DNA of 64,000 bases from Amoebophrya sp. A120. Lineage: Eukaryota > Sar > Dinophyceae > Syndiniales > Amoebophryaceae. This document shows, in pieces, positions 63,101-64,000 of this stretch. The notes under the pieces are model-generated. The model saw nothing but the letters and a program-made list of their open reading frames with translations. It was not told the DNA's origin and searched no databases. Each line of letters begins with the position of its first letter. Position 1 is the first letter of the stretch. The stretch covers positions 1,609,216-1,673,215 of the forward strand of contig CAJINV010000002.1 of NCBI GenBank assembly GCA_905178155.1, written 5' to 3'. The translations under genes and the position numbers were made by a program.

Positions 63101-64000
63101 TGAAGAAAACGTCCTTCATAGACTGTTGGTGCCGGATTGTCACCGGCTGTTTGTTCGTGTCACAAGTTCGTGGCGTCGTCGGCTTCGGTTGAGTCGTCCA
63201 AGAACCACTTGCTCCACCGCCTTGGTTTGCCGGCACCCCGCTGCTGACCTGACAGTTGTTTGGCGCCACGTTTTGCTCGACCCCGCAGACATGCTCACTG
63301 GAACCACCATGCACTCTCGTCTGGAACTCCGACGCGATGTTGTCCTCATTGCAGGAATTTTTCAACGTCAATGTCGTCGACGCTGGGTCCTGGTCGTTTT
63401 CCAATACTAAGAACTTCCCAGTTCCTAAATTCTTCAAACAAACAGGAACTAAATCCGTGCAGTTGTTCGTCCACAGGTGGTTATCGTGGTAGTACACCTC
63501 CCAGTGCCAGTGCGCATCGGTAGTTGGGGCCTGGAACTGCAATTTCACTTCCTGCGTAGCGGAGTCAACACCCAACGTGTAGGTCGTCCCTCCAATCGTT
63601 TCAATTCTATACGCCGGATTCGGCATTGGGTTTTGCTCGGTGAAACGGAACCCCGGCTCGTCGCCACTCGAGCCTTGAATATTGGAACTCACGTCGATTT
63701 TCACTTTTCCCTCCGCTTTGGACCAAAACATCTCTTTGTTGCTCCTCCCATGTCGGATCGCCACCGGTTCTTTCGCCGTGTCACAGGACCGCGGCGTCGT
63801 CGGTTTTGGATCGCTGGTCCACGACGAGCCACCAGTACTATTACCCGGAGCTGCTCCACCTCCAGACTGCATTTGACAACTATTCGGCGCGACGTTCTGC
63901 TCAATCCCGCAAACGTGCTCGCCCCCGCCGTTCCCGGTTCGCAGCTGGAACTCGGACGCAATGTTGTCTTGGGAACAGGAATCCAATAGTTGCAAAGTCG
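29309..64000 (-). CDS. G1: giant type I surface glycoprotein (5' end outside window)
   Basis: At least 34.7 kb with about 49 exons in view. Consecutive open segments end at introners, and excising an introner plus one flanking repeat keeps the frame again and again. The order from the N-terminal side is: about three 207-residue trefoil-like repeats; four 'GNC' modules; EGF-like regions; a 2.6 kb Cys-rich exon; PAN-like segments (CESECNK..CKYMAYYSNDGC); another trefoil-like module; a Thr/Gln mucin-like repeat; sushi-like Cys/Trp segments; a TSP1 repeat; and a C-terminal membrane helix with almost no tail. There are many N-x-S/T sites. I infer a cell-surface or secretory adhesion protein, perhaps for host contact. 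Exons are described separately below. The gene start is not in the window. A few joints, near 34.8, 35.2, 39.0 and 48.6 kb, are uncertain. Confidence 0.8.
30162..30473 (-). mobile_element. Introner, family D (in G1)
   Basis: Flanked by ACTCC. It splits GDDKG from VVCALNYAGG. Terminal repeats CAAAAGGAAAAATTCCCC and GGGGGGATTTTTCCTTTTG. Confidence 0.92.
30474..30638 (-). CDS. G1 exon: GELTVCFYSLENADTVQG segment
   Basis: 55 codons (RTHTEGELTVCFYSLENADT..YVYIGTIDLGDDKG), beta-rich with one Cys. It joins in frame to GMDRLTTTR upstream. No family recognised. Confidence 0.75.
30639..30957 (-). mobile_element. Introner, family D (in G1)
   Basis: Flanked by CCTCGT, a perfect 6-nt repeat. It joins RLTTTR to THTEGELTV. 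Confidence 0.93.
31011..31271 (-). mobile_element. Introner, family A (in G1)
   Basis: Flanked by CCGAT. The join reads PAIVIGTPEQLLGMD; the spliced-in small exon is 30958-31010. Confidence 0.92.
31272..31906 (-). CDS. G1 exon: sushi-like segment and Thr-rich linker
   Basis: Two Thr-rich runs (TTTTTT) surround a segment YPGWKLSQVTRICYDGVW that resembles the second half of a sushi/CCP repeat (Cys-x-x-Gly-x-Trp). A long Thr/Glu mucin-like stretch follows (EGEGTTTSTEGEGDSTETTT), then FPACKKIAEEGEV. It is likely O-glycosylated. The exon is bounded by A introners on both sides. Confidence 0.8.
31907..32166 (-). mobile_element. Introner, family A (in G1)
   Basis: Flanked by AACTCC (6 nt). It joins AKVMEL to VGSATQNNYG. 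Confidence 0.93.
32218..32475 (-). mobile_element. Introner, family A (in G1)
   Basis: Flanked by TAATC. It splits NDIYRDY from EMTSDPAEIAK. The small exon 32167-32217 lies between it and the next A copy. Confidence 0.92.
32476..33239 (-). CDS. G1 exon: two sushi-like halves around a charged linker
   Basis: VTFACEVPNTSPANVFHEA, then RCVDGEWYPEW, has the Cys and Trp spacing of a sushi/CCP repeat. A low-complexity basic/Ser linker follows (RRERQLEQKKEREERRK). Then GTMVSLACPLVASGQ begins a second such repeat that continues across the introner. No furin or catalytic motif was noted. Confidence 0.78.
33240..33456 (-). mobile_element. Introner, family C (in G1)
   Basis: The ends are ATGAAAGTGCACAACTCC and AGTTGTGCACTTTCAT. 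No clear target duplication. Splicing near DTVS and TWEEHPVSDD is needed for the frame. Confidence 0.87.
33457..34640 (-). CDS. G1 exon: Cys-containing extracellular segment
   Basis: About 390 codons from DASILVQRLKTALDTY to YDHPSLSDTVS. It contains scattered Cys pairs (NQCLLKSYGG, TFCDVMCIANYQ, GYGCEPFACLSLDED) and Tyr/Asn-rich ends. I recognise no domain. The 5' border lies in a hairpin intron (34,641-34,934) and is not fixed. Confidence 0.75.
34641..34934 (-). mobile_element. Hairpin intron with arms reaching into exons (in G1)
   Basis: The left arm GTCAGGATCGAAATCGACAA (continuing AGT) and the complement of the right arm differ at only two of 23 bases. Both arms are open in the G1 frame (VSEPKSTKS at the 5' side, NFVDFDPD at the 3' side). 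Internal TGTCATGC and GCATTACAAA words are as in introners. The splice points cannot be read from the sequence. Confidence 0.65.
34935..35143 (-). CDS. G1 exon: helical segment
   Basis: SETLLSYDKDPMGNSFDLHE, then VLRNMLYKDKGLAETLKYYS and a further helix to VLVMG. The content is helical and hydrophilic. It joins upstream to YNKDYRRKNLF through a small hairpin intron. Confidence 0.7.
35144..35314 (-). mobile_element. Small hairpin intron (in G1)
   Basis: The ends TCTCACTGTAC and GTACAGTGAAAC are inverted copies that run into coding sequence (KNLF / SETLLSY). About 170 nt with GCATGACAAG words inside. A GT-AG pair exists but gives the wrong frame, so the real junctions are elsewhere. Confidence 0.6.
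35396..35655 (-). mobile_element. Introner, family A (in G1)
   Basis: Flanked by CCGCA. It joins GVHSAVC to AEEPDNTKMLDV (exon 35315-35395). Confidence 0.92.
35656..36066 (-). CDS. G1 exon: Cys-rich segment with CVRDFCMRQSFCGGYEIVG
   Basis: 137 codons, with Cys at HYCLHV, KACVRDFCMRQSFCGG, QPCGSE and RRCFQLV. The pattern suggests a small disulfide-rich fold related to the PAN-like segments further upstream. It follows a Thr/Pro-rich linker. Confidence 0.75.
36067..36356 (-). mobile_element. Introner, family A, enlarged (in G1)
   Basis: 290 nt, with small insertions throughout: the terminal repeat reads TATGTAGTCTGGAGGGTCTG rather than TGTCTGGGTCTGG. The flanks GGTATT and GGATTT are only partly alike. 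This looks like an older or mutated copy. Confidence 0.8.
36415..36734 (-). mobile_element. Introner, family D (in G1)
   Basis: Flanked by a perfect 7-nt repeat ACTGTTA (36408-36414 and 36735-36741). The join reads PSNPSNSPPDTTSTTT. Confidence 0.93.
36764..36911 (-). mobile_element. Introner, family E (in G1)
   Basis: AAAAGTATCGCACTCGGAG at left and AGTACGATACTTTTGCAGTG at right. The left tip reads ATTATGCATGACA. The flanking repeat is unclear. It leaves a 29-nt micro-exon (36735-36763, YDPSNPSN) between two introners. Confidence 0.82.
36963..37301 (-). mobile_element. Introner, family B, with duplicated right end (in G1)
   Basis: Flanked by GTAGA. At 339 nt it is 60 nt longer than other B copies. 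The subterminal motif CATCTTGAGTCTGGGGTG at 37,202 recurs as CATCTTGACTCTGGGGTG at 37,264, with AT-rich filler between. Confidence 0.9.
37302..38151 (-). CDS. G1 exon: Gln/Ser/Thr-rich linker plus folded segment
   Basis: It begins SGGLSSTVECRRKTVYGN. An acidic/basic linker (EEAKKQEEKKNNPV) and a poly-Gln/Ser stretch follow, then a folded part: TVEFHDTEDNSIRLSITG, AAYFRVFKAPMTYS, IRYLDVDCSNVQTLCG. That last part, with beta-strand spacing and a closing Cys pair, may be one more extracellular beta-sandwich. Confidence 0.78.
38152..38424 (-). mobile_element. Introner, family A (in G1)
   Basis: Left end ATGGATTGCAAATAAGTATG, right end CCCAGACATTAATTTTTGCA; both carry 2-4 nt insertions. No clear target duplication. 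It splits RKHSTST from SGGLSSTVE. Confidence 0.84.
38523..38841 (-). mobile_element. Introner, family D (in G1)
   Basis: Flanked by TAAAG. It joins DDWDQTF to TSHNENNGFTFT (exon 38425-38522, which continues TCTSTARAWEIRKHSTST). Confidence 0.92.
38842..38930 (-). CDS. G1 exon: YDLSVFFWGINTGEYLRVDD (overlaps a hairpin arm)
   Basis: The reading HYKYDLSVFFWGINTGEYLR fits the trefoil-like pattern seen elsewhere in G1 (SVFVCLKNKGSQKYLVL, KVFVCIRHAQSEHYLKF). It also lines up after NHWEIKLH of the upstream exon. Half of it lies inside the left arm of the hairpin at 38,889-39,059. If the hairpin were spliced out entirely, SVFFWG would be lost. Confidence 0.55.
38889..39059 (-). mobile_element. Near-perfect long hairpin flanked by GTGTT (in G1)
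   Basis: Arms of about 50 bp. CAGAAAAAGACCGACAGGTC..TTTGTAATGC on the left is inverted on the right with only a few mismatches. The loop is about 65 nt. GTGTT occurs directly outside both ends (38884-38888 and 39060-39064). An E-like introner follows within 10 nt. Confidence 0.8.
39069..39230 (-). mobile_element. Introner, E-like, decayed (in G1)
   Basis: Left end ATGGATTGCAAAAGTTGGAG and CGCACTCATGAATTGC as in family E. The right end (GTAGGTGCGATGCAAC) is diverged. It ends at NHWEIKLH of the upstream exon. It is the least regular E copy. Confidence 0.6.
39231..39383 (-). CDS. G1 exon: trefoil-like start NKICIKHVSNHWEIKLH
   Basis: 51 codons: TSSSDTLRTTSKNQNPGSG, then SRHWQLEPSPLGGNKICIKH and VSNHWEIKLH. 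The WEIKLH end matches WEVYYH and WEINFH of the other trefoil-like modules. The rest of this module lies across the hairpin. Confidence 0.75.
39384..39653 (-). mobile_element. Introner, family A (in G1)
   Basis: Flanked by ACTGG. It carries an insert ATTATATCGAT in the left terminal repeat. It joins MLYRSSS to DTLRTTSKN (upstream exon 39654-39754, EMYFYPVTNDPYNPEYEWLC). Confidence 0.9.
39755..40038 (-). mobile_element. Introner, family B (in G1)
   Basis: Flanked by TTGCG. It joins NLYHFR to KEMYFYPV. The terminal G/A changes (GTCCTGAG, CTCAGAAT) show decay at both tips. Confidence 0.9.
40104..40323 (-). mobile_element. Introner, family C (in G1)
   Basis: Flanked by ACTCGT (6 nt). The join reads LVHKWNESGGDGHTYAM (exons 40324-40366 and 40039-40103). 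Confidence 0.93.
40367..40619 (-). mobile_element. Introner, family A (in G1)
   Basis: Flanked by GTGT. It joins ITPAVNVLH to LRSDNLVHKW. Confidence 0.9.
40693..40953 (-). mobile_element. Introner, family A (in G1)
   Basis: Flanked by TGTCC. The right end is the variant CCAGACGTCCAGGGATTTTT. It joins YIKCDMD to SNPGSPYSSEDGK (exon 40620-40692). Confidence 0.9.
41040..41316 (-). mobile_element. Introner, family B (in G1)
   Basis: Flanked by CGTGGT (6 nt). It sits inside the Thr-rich linker, joining TTTPEPTTT to TPEPTTTPEPTTTTTTT (exon 40954-41039). Confidence 0.93.
41317..41676 (-). CDS. G1 exon: Thr/Gln mucin-like tandem repeat
   Basis: About 120 codons of Thr-rich sequence built on TTQAPMPTTQAAVPTTQAAVP, a 21-residue (63-nt) unit present three times in near-perfect copies plus partial units at both ends. 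Such sequence is typically O-glycosylated and extended. The near-identity of the DNA units shows recent expansion. Confidence 0.85.
41350..41590. repeat. 63-nt coding tandem repeat
   Basis: GAGTCGTCGGCATCGGCGCTT, GAGTCGTCGGTACCGCCGCTT-like and GTGTCGTCGGCACTGCCGCTT-like 21-nt subunits form a 63-nt unit repeated three times with almost no changes, flanked by partial subunits. Confidence 0.9.
41677..41954 (-). mobile_element. Introner, family B (in G1)
   Basis: Almost identical to the copy at 1-278, including TACCCACACC rather than TCCCCACCCC. The target duplication is unclear. It separates QFVQDEI from STSTQTSTTT. Confidence 0.9.
42000..42259 (-). mobile_element. Introner, family A (in G1)
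   Basis: Flanked by TCTT. It joins PQIALRF to KNTGQKNQFVQ (exon 41955-41999). Confidence 0.9.
42260..42914 (-). CDS. G1 exon: trefoil-like module
   Basis: The exon begins KTYAIKTKIESRMLVSPS. The stretch WWEINFHGHHDGSAGCLSKV, then FVCIRHAQSEHYLKFNP, repeats the pattern of the tandem units at 62.4-64.0 kb. The end (YYLKHLHAGGKKIEFALKIG) adds further strands. I call it trefoil-like from the repeated W-E and F-V-C..Y-L spacing; the exact family is not proven. Confidence 0.78.
42915..43237 (-). mobile_element. Introner, family D (in G1)
   Basis: Flanked by TTTTC. The left tip ATTGTGAGG replaces ATCAAAAGG, as in the copy at 28,382. It joins VNSRAKI to KTYAIKTKI. Confidence 0.91.
43238..43631 (-). 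CDS. G1 exon: PAN-like end and trefoil-like start
   Basis: It opens ERVINDGCKFLAHYSDNGCE, then IFTNCDTLVENT, the Cys pattern of a PAN/apple-like loop. Next is SVTVAIWQKNV, an Asn/Pro linker, then LTCEETSTSDANMKYVQIWH, QLTFSKTEARLKLQ and EGLFSLHPVNSRAK. Confidence 0.78.
43632..43879 (-). mobile_element. Hairpin intron with arms reaching into exons (in G1)
   Basis: Arms of about 35 nt: GAGTTACAATCTCACACGTT (then ACAATAGA) on the left, and its complement on the right with few changes. On the coding strand the 5' arm encodes CSNVTISNVT and the 3' arm SIVTCEIVT. TGCATTACAGA and GCATGACA words lie inside. Confidence 0.7.
43880..43992 (-). CDS. G1 exon: PAN-like CESECNK segment
   Basis: YDLQYRIPLQSACQADACPA, then GFGVRQKCESECNKNDMTC. 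The CESECNK signature recurs at 48.3 kb, showing a repeated disulfide module. Confidence 0.78.
43993..44145 (-). mobile_element. Introner, family E (in G1)
   Basis: Flanked by GTCG. Here the left tip is ATCCTCTGC and the right tip GCAATGCAT, the reverse arrangement of tips to the copies at 50,797, 54,207 and 62,213. It joins ETKKHC to YDLQYRIP. Confidence 0.9.
44146..44341 (-). CDS. G1 exon: SCAIFRECPTPLQ segment
   Basis: 65 codons, FFLDSCAIFRECPTPLQHDQ, then GGQYDIFLYQKEVTYNG and PTETKKHC. It completes the PAN-like loop begun by YSNDGCYSRKK before the large F intron. Confidence 0.78.
44342..48263 (-). mobile_element. Introner, family F, 3.9 kb because of a nested insertion (in G1)
   Basis: On the coding strand it begins TGTGTAAGTGTAAGTCTG and ends CTAGCACAG. 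Without the nested 3.7 kb insert it would be about 183 nt, close to the 189-nt copy in G2, to which both ends align. The frame GCYSRKKLFFLDSCAIF needs the cut one base before the GT. Confidence 0.8.
44494..48226. mobile_element. 3.7 kb repeat-rich insertion inside an introner
   Basis: TGTTGC is duplicated at 44488-44493 and 48227-48232. The left third is A-rich with two related blocks (44,533-44,690 and 45,010-45,140: AACGCGCAAAATGGTGCAAA). The rest is GC-rich. A block of about 110 bp ending TTCCCGCGGGGCGGCGCGA occurs three times in full (about 46,684, 46,830 and 47,805) and in part at 45,804. A 160-bp-spaced pair ends ATCGGGCCCATAGCATGCG (46,000 and 46,160). No convincing ORF or transposase. 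It probably moves with help from elsewhere, or it is satellite-like filler. Confidence 0.75.
48264..48359 (-). CDS. G1 exon: PAN-like CESECNKLSECKYMAYY
   Basis: REACESECNKLSECKYMAYY, then SNDGCYSRKK, 30-odd codons. The second CESECNK copy. Its continuation is 44146-44341. Confidence 0.78.
48360..48619 (-). mobile_element. Introner, family A (in G1)
   Basis: Flanked by CGGG. The joint between TCGSGWGP and REACESEC needs a cut shifted by one or two bases from the repeat, so the exact splice point is uncertain. Confidence 0.88.
48620..48699 (-). CDS. G1 exon: ICEDPLRIPLTSVCKDVTC
   Basis: A 26-codon Cys-rich exon between two A introners. The chosen frame (ICEDPLRIPLTSVCKDVTCG, SGWGP) has the Cys content expected of the surrounding protein. 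The alternative frame is Arg/Pro-rich and less likely. Confidence 0.6.
48700..48969 (-). mobile_element. Introner, family A, diverged (in G1)
   Basis: Flanked by CCTT. Terminal repeats read ATACGTCTGCGTCTGG and CCAGACACAGACATATTT, with compensating differences from the consensus. Confidence 0.88.
48970..49103 (-). CDS. G1 exon: Gly-rich linker segment
   Basis: YFEQEDTYIQPLSGNSGGGG, then a Gly/Pro turn and PVRVVYNAYMTADKDK. It joins upstream to LLLNKCAKD. Confidence 0.78.
49104..49366 (-). mobile_element. Introner, family A (in G1)
   Basis: Flanked by CAAAAT (6 nt). Its interior is almost the same as the copy at 53,861, including CAGTCCGCCCAC, so these two are close relatives. Confidence 0.92.
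49467..49734 (-). mobile_element. Introner, family A (in G1)
   Basis: Flanked by CTTTGT (6 nt). The join reads VDSMQTDKARCDYLIDRN (exons 49735-49801 and 49367-49466). Confidence 0.93.
49802..50103 (-). mobile_element. Introner, family D (in G1)
   Basis: Flanked by ACCCG. The join reads GKKFPVGSNPEQIPVNQ (upstream exon 50104-50202). Confidence 0.93.
50203..50441 (-). mobile_element. Introner, family A subtype (in G1)
   Basis: Shares the interior of family A but has tips GGATTGTAAAAATGAATGGA and TCCAGGGATTTTTACATTTG. The same right tip ends the element at 40,693. Flanked by GGGGA. It joins SSNSLP to GNVQSLDKNN. Confidence 0.88.
50486..50744 (-). mobile_element. Introner, family A (in G1)
   Basis: Flanked by ACCTCG (6 nt). 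The join reads SPKICIEVLDEDVSSN (small exons 50745-50796 and 50442-50485). Confidence 0.93.
50797..50944 (-). mobile_element. Introner, family E (in G1)
   Basis: The flanks TTCCCGT and TTCCGT are near-identical. The join reads QEPTDDGKYLSDTGAS (exon 50945-50993). Confidence 0.9.
50994..51270 (-). mobile_element. Introner, family B (in G1)
   Basis: Flanked by AGGTA. The join reads AVNLELYLDSTQQLQEP. Confidence 0.92.
51271..53860 (-). CDS. G1 largest exon: EGF-like and Cys-rich extracellular region
   Basis: About 860 codons without interruption, the longest exon in G1. The first 300 residues hold EGF-like Cys clusters (CAPSPDGSAHNCACNGQ, SYSCECEPIGYQPGNGG, CATACPSPHNCKIVHVCGG, CRRRRECQCTNVG). 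A Cys-poor part with HGGTCDSRCLDMCFAKF and KQQCCRHYQSLFGCVLRKCA follows, then beta-rich sequence (EDDSVEVVQFRVDSSPKG, KRIRIDVAVGPFRQTA) and an acidic end. It is extracellular by Cys content and N-glycan sites. No enzyme motif was seen. Confidence 0.82.
53861..54111 (-). mobile_element. Introner, family A (in G1)
   Basis: Left tip GTGAAATGCAAATATGTC. The flanking repeat AGAA is weak. A near twin of the copy at 49,104. It joins STAQTSS to SRFDYYEATVL. Confidence 0.88.
54207..54354 (-). mobile_element. Introner, family E (in G1)
   Basis: Flanked by GCGGA. It joins PHNVGLLR to MVNATKTSSRL (exons 54355-54539 and 54112-54206). Confidence 0.92.
54355..54539 (-). CDS. G1 exon: VCVSPEARKACVTGPVEDAC
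   Basis: 61 codons with four Cys (RPVCVSPEARKACVTGPVED, ACYDWEDLSFSANN, then KPGMKVTIGPHNVGLLR). It closes the EGF-like region of the preceding exon. Confidence 0.78.
54540..54802 (-). mobile_element. Introner, family A (in G1)
   Basis: Flanked by GCGG. It joins YPPTYAA to VPILRGRPVCV. Confidence 0.9.
54803..56190 (-). CDS. G1 exon: EGF-like repeats after a Ser/Pro linker
   Basis: About 460 codons. After a Ser/Pro/Gly linker and a folded part (HYEEIDISFLMKEFCKDW), a chain of EGF-like units follows: GPCEYYAGYLHKEKDYGHG..CTVDFDANEFGYKCEC, DPCIKGNVHGLWPE..GSYECQC, NPCEINNPGGFWPY..QQYSCSC. Each has the order C..C..C-x-C seen in EGF domains, with unusually long first loops containing G-[LF]-W-P. 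Confidence 0.82.
56191..56439 (-). mobile_element. Introner, family A (in G1)
   Basis: Flanked by CCGCGT (6 nt). The join reads PRWLNADTMNNLLYN, which confirms removal of exactly one repeat copy. Confidence 0.93.
56440..56805 (-). CDS. G1 exon: second half of the fourth GNC module
   Basis: GCFSVCAKDKEALDKIIPKL, then GDNRWGLPFEQLKVANG, ETLEFHPNQTLVFEANKD and VLFIHHIQIECILP, followed by a Thr-rich linker. The closing I-x-I-x-C strand matches IYLKQIQILC and YIKSFEILC of the other modules. It joins to TFGNCN across the 2.4 kb intron. Confidence 0.78.
56931..57168 (+). tRNA. Split tRNA-like unit T1
   Basis: The 5' part GCGCGGCTAGCACAATTGGC has acceptor, position 8-9 TA and D-arm, with a good A box. 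The 3' part has CTAGG (anticodon stem 3' side), then CTGGGTTCGAATCCCAG (T-arm with perfect B box) and AACGCGC. CTTGG pairs with CTAGG. About 165 nt lie between the halves. TTTTT follows directly. The acceptor has two mismatched pairs near the body. The anticodon cannot be read. Confidence 0.45.
57393..57636 (+). tRNA. Split tRNA-like unit T2
   Basis: Same layout as T1: GCGCGGCTAGCACAATCGGA at the 5' side, and CTGGG then CCGGGTTCGAATCCCGG and AACGCGC at the 3' side. The T stem is C-G where T1 has T-A, a compensating change that supports base pairing. A TTTT run follows. Confidence 0.45.
57708..57976 (-). tRNA. Split tRNA-like unit T3
   Basis: On the minus strand GCGCGGCTAGCACAACTGGT, CCTGG, an interruption of about 195 nt, CTAGG, then a T-arm with GGTTCGAATCC, then AACGCGC and a T-run. 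Tail-to-tail with T2, with only about 70 nt between them. Confidence 0.45.
57990..58085 (-). promoter_or_regulatory. Conserved upstream block of the tRNA-like units
   Basis: Shown here for T3. On the minus strand a stretch of about 80 nt (TTTTTTGCCCGAATGC, GTGTTTAGCAAGGGT, CATTCTGGTGACCCTGG) precedes the unit. Close copies precede T4 (58,430-58,510), T5 (58,925-58,985) and, on the plus strand, T1 (56,855-56,915), with a weaker one before T2. It could be an external Pol III element or part of a larger repeat unit. Confidence 0.5.
58132..58413 (-). tRNA. Split tRNA-like unit T4
   Basis: The same parts on the minus strand, with T-loop GGCTCGAATCC (one B-box change), an anticodon stem with one mismatch (CCCGG / CTAGG) and acceptor end GACGCGC. 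It looks more decayed than T3 and T5. Confidence 0.4.
58626..58907 (-). tRNA. Split tRNA-like unit T5
   Basis: The minus strand carries a perfect anticodon stem (CCTGG / CCAGG, extendable to CCTGGTC / GACCAGG) and a perfect B box. Its 3' acceptor side is AACGGCA, which pairs poorly with GCGCGGC. TTTTT follows 6 nt downstream. Confidence 0.4.
59178..59279 (-). CDS. G1 exon: first half of the fourth GNC module
   Basis: GRNEGSPDYKRKQIKLPMHG, then YGRVTVTFGNCN. It ends at the TTGCAA that borders the large intron. It joins upstream to RSCPNAFL. Confidence 0.75.
59280..59545 (-). mobile_element. Introner, family A (in G1)
   Basis: Flanked by AGAAAT (6 nt). The right tip is GCAAGGCAT. Its interior resembles the copy at 56,191 (CTCATGCA, GCAGCAAA), so the two are related. 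Confidence 0.92.
59546..60628 (-). CDS. G1 exon: GNC modules two and three with PDPG linker
   Basis: It opens with the end of one module (PNVNFALSGKNQFGTHYD..KLSILIAGGSNTMAMAIT..RVRC). A TTTPDPGTSTPDPG-type linker of six PDPG units follows, then a full module (YCGGNMTLRGNGKKDF, RWIAHTPN, GGYVRFVYGNCYPEELTQAE, NYARIYLKQIQILC). The next one starts with GWRVDSAADSNGLMYYESWD. The modules look like a beta-sandwich of carbohydrate-binding type; the family is not recognised. Confidence 0.8.
60629..60905 (-). mobile_element. Introner, family B (in G1)
   Basis: Flanked by CGGCAT (6 nt). The repeat encodes the codons for MP on both sides; one copy remains after splicing (GSGSGVMPNVNFALSG). The left tip ATCGTAAGGAAAAACG is altered. 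Among the clearest cases for repeat-guided splicing. Confidence 0.94.
60906..61031 (-). CDS. G1 exon: CGHNYWFQDGAIDYTFSAYG
   Basis: 42 codons, ACGHNYWFQDGAIDYTFSAY, then TMEVSFYLCNTGSGSGVM. The middle of the second GNC module, with YLCN in place of YGNC. Confidence 0.78.
61032..61185 (-). mobile_element. Introner, family E (in G1)
   Basis: Flanked by CTGC. The left arm has an insert (AAAAGTACTTCTATCGCACTC), and the right is GGATGCTTTTGCAATGCAT. It joins KGLWQ to ACGHNYWF. Confidence 0.9.
61186..61579 (-). CDS. G1 exon: end of the first GNC module and start of the second
   Basis: SFGNDWDQELTFRYSQFQRL, VLETISGSALYIKSFEILCD, a Pro/Ser/Thr linker, then CYDWDYEPTTKSSMQIRGWD, KNASMNDPHAVWDGQDM. 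Confidence 0.8.
61580..61830 (-). mobile_element. Introner, family A (in G1)
   Basis: Flanked by ACCTC. Tips ATCCACTGCAAATACGTC and GACATATTTGCAATGCAT. It joins TETVLAR to SFGNDWDQEL. Confidence 0.91.
61831..61936 (-). CDS. G1 exon: IRIVFGNCNSATQHVTAKLR
   Basis: 35 codons with the name-giving strand of the GNC module (IRIVFGNC), continuing ASATDTTETVLAR. Confidence 0.78.
61937..62152 (-). mobile_element. Introner, family C (in G1)
   Basis: Flanked by TCAAC. It joins ILNETGL to IRIVFGNCN. Confidence 0.92.
62153..62212 (-). CDS. G1 exon: DAQYPGRMELILNETG
   Basis: A 20-codon exon between a C and an E introner: TDAQYPGRMELILNETG. It supplies the strand before IRIVFGNC. Confidence 0.72.
62213..62360 (-). 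mobile_element. Introner, family E (in G1)
   Basis: Flanked by GTCGA. It joins SWYGFST to DAQYPGRM. Confidence 0.92.
62361..64000 (-). CDS. G1 exon: tandem trefoil-like repeats (continues beyond window)
   Basis: At least 545 codons. A unit of about 207 residues occurs twice in full and once in part. Landmarks per unit: TTPRTCDTNKQPVTIRHQQS, KVQID, PNPSYVIKTV..YTLGVDSA, HWEVYYHN, SVFVCLKNKGSQKYLVLQND, LNSCSEDNHASEFQLR, HVCGIEQNVAPN. The repeated W-E, F-V-C-L-K and final V-C-G strands and unit length suggest a beta-trefoil or similar lectin-like fold. The last part (EYTTKPEQWHTSGLSTAWRI) starts the first GNC module. The repeats lie on the N-terminal, outermost side of the protein in view. Confidence 0.85.

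Overview
This window looks like nuclear DNA of an alveolate close to the syndinian dinoflagellates, most like the parasite Amoebophrya. That placement is an inference. It rests on three things: every gene I can support (six) lies on the minus strand; the genes are packed closely; and coding sequence is interrupted by about 65 short, related insertions that behave as introner elements (transposon-like introns). Introners with terminal inverted repeats, target-site duplications (TSDs) and non-canonical splice sites are known from Amoebophrya, and introners in general from several other protists.

Introner families, named here by their ends on the plus strand. All begin AT and end AT. A: ATCAAATGCAAA..TGTCTGGGTCTGG to CCAGACCCAGACA..TTTGCATTTGAT, about 250-270 nt. 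B: ATCCTGAGTAAAAACG to CGTTTTTACTCAGGAT, about 275-285 nt. C: ATGAAAGTGCACAACTCC to its complement, about 215-220 nt. D: ATCAAAAGGAAAAATCCCCC to its complement, about 300-320 nt. E: ATGCATTGCAAAAGTATCG to CGATACTTTTGCACAGGAT, about 150 nt. F: TGTG..CACAG, about 185 nt. A further hairpin class has inverted repeats that run into the flanking coding sequence. Most elements are flanked by a 4-7 nt direct repeat. Removing the element plus one repeat copy rejoins the reading frame.

Layout, right to left, which is the direction of transcription. G1 (beyond 64,000 to 29,309) is a giant type I surface glycoprotein with about 49 exons in view. It carries tandem trefoil-like repeats, a repeated 'GNC' module, EGF-like, PAN-like and sushi-like cysteine-rich regions, Thr-rich mucin-like linkers, a thrombospondin type-1 repeat and a C-terminal membrane helix. 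One of its introns (56,806-59,177) holds five split tRNA-like units. Another (44,342-48,263) is an F introner that has itself received a 3.7 kb repeat-rich insertion. G2 (29,149-24,383) is a 12-exon Tudor/SH3-like protein. G3 (23,125-19,985) is a secreted low-complexity protein with one ordinary GT-AG intron and no introner. G4 (10,951-7,285) is a mitochondrial, membrane-anchored protein related to class 2 dihydroorotate dehydrogenase but lacking the key active-site residues. G5 (6,391-4,336) is a multi-pass membrane protein. G6 (3,425 to beyond position 1) is a coiled-coil protein with Sfi1/centrin-binding-like Trp repeats.

Between G3 and G4 lies a 9 kb island without a supportable gene (10,952-19,984). 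It is made of alternating very GC-rich and very AT-rich blocks. A CTTAAGTCGTTCGC minisatellite fills the G4-G5 gap. I saw no introner outside the genes. The most interesting material is the introner system, the hairpin introns that duplicate exon sequence, the nested insertion and the tRNA-like array inside an intron.
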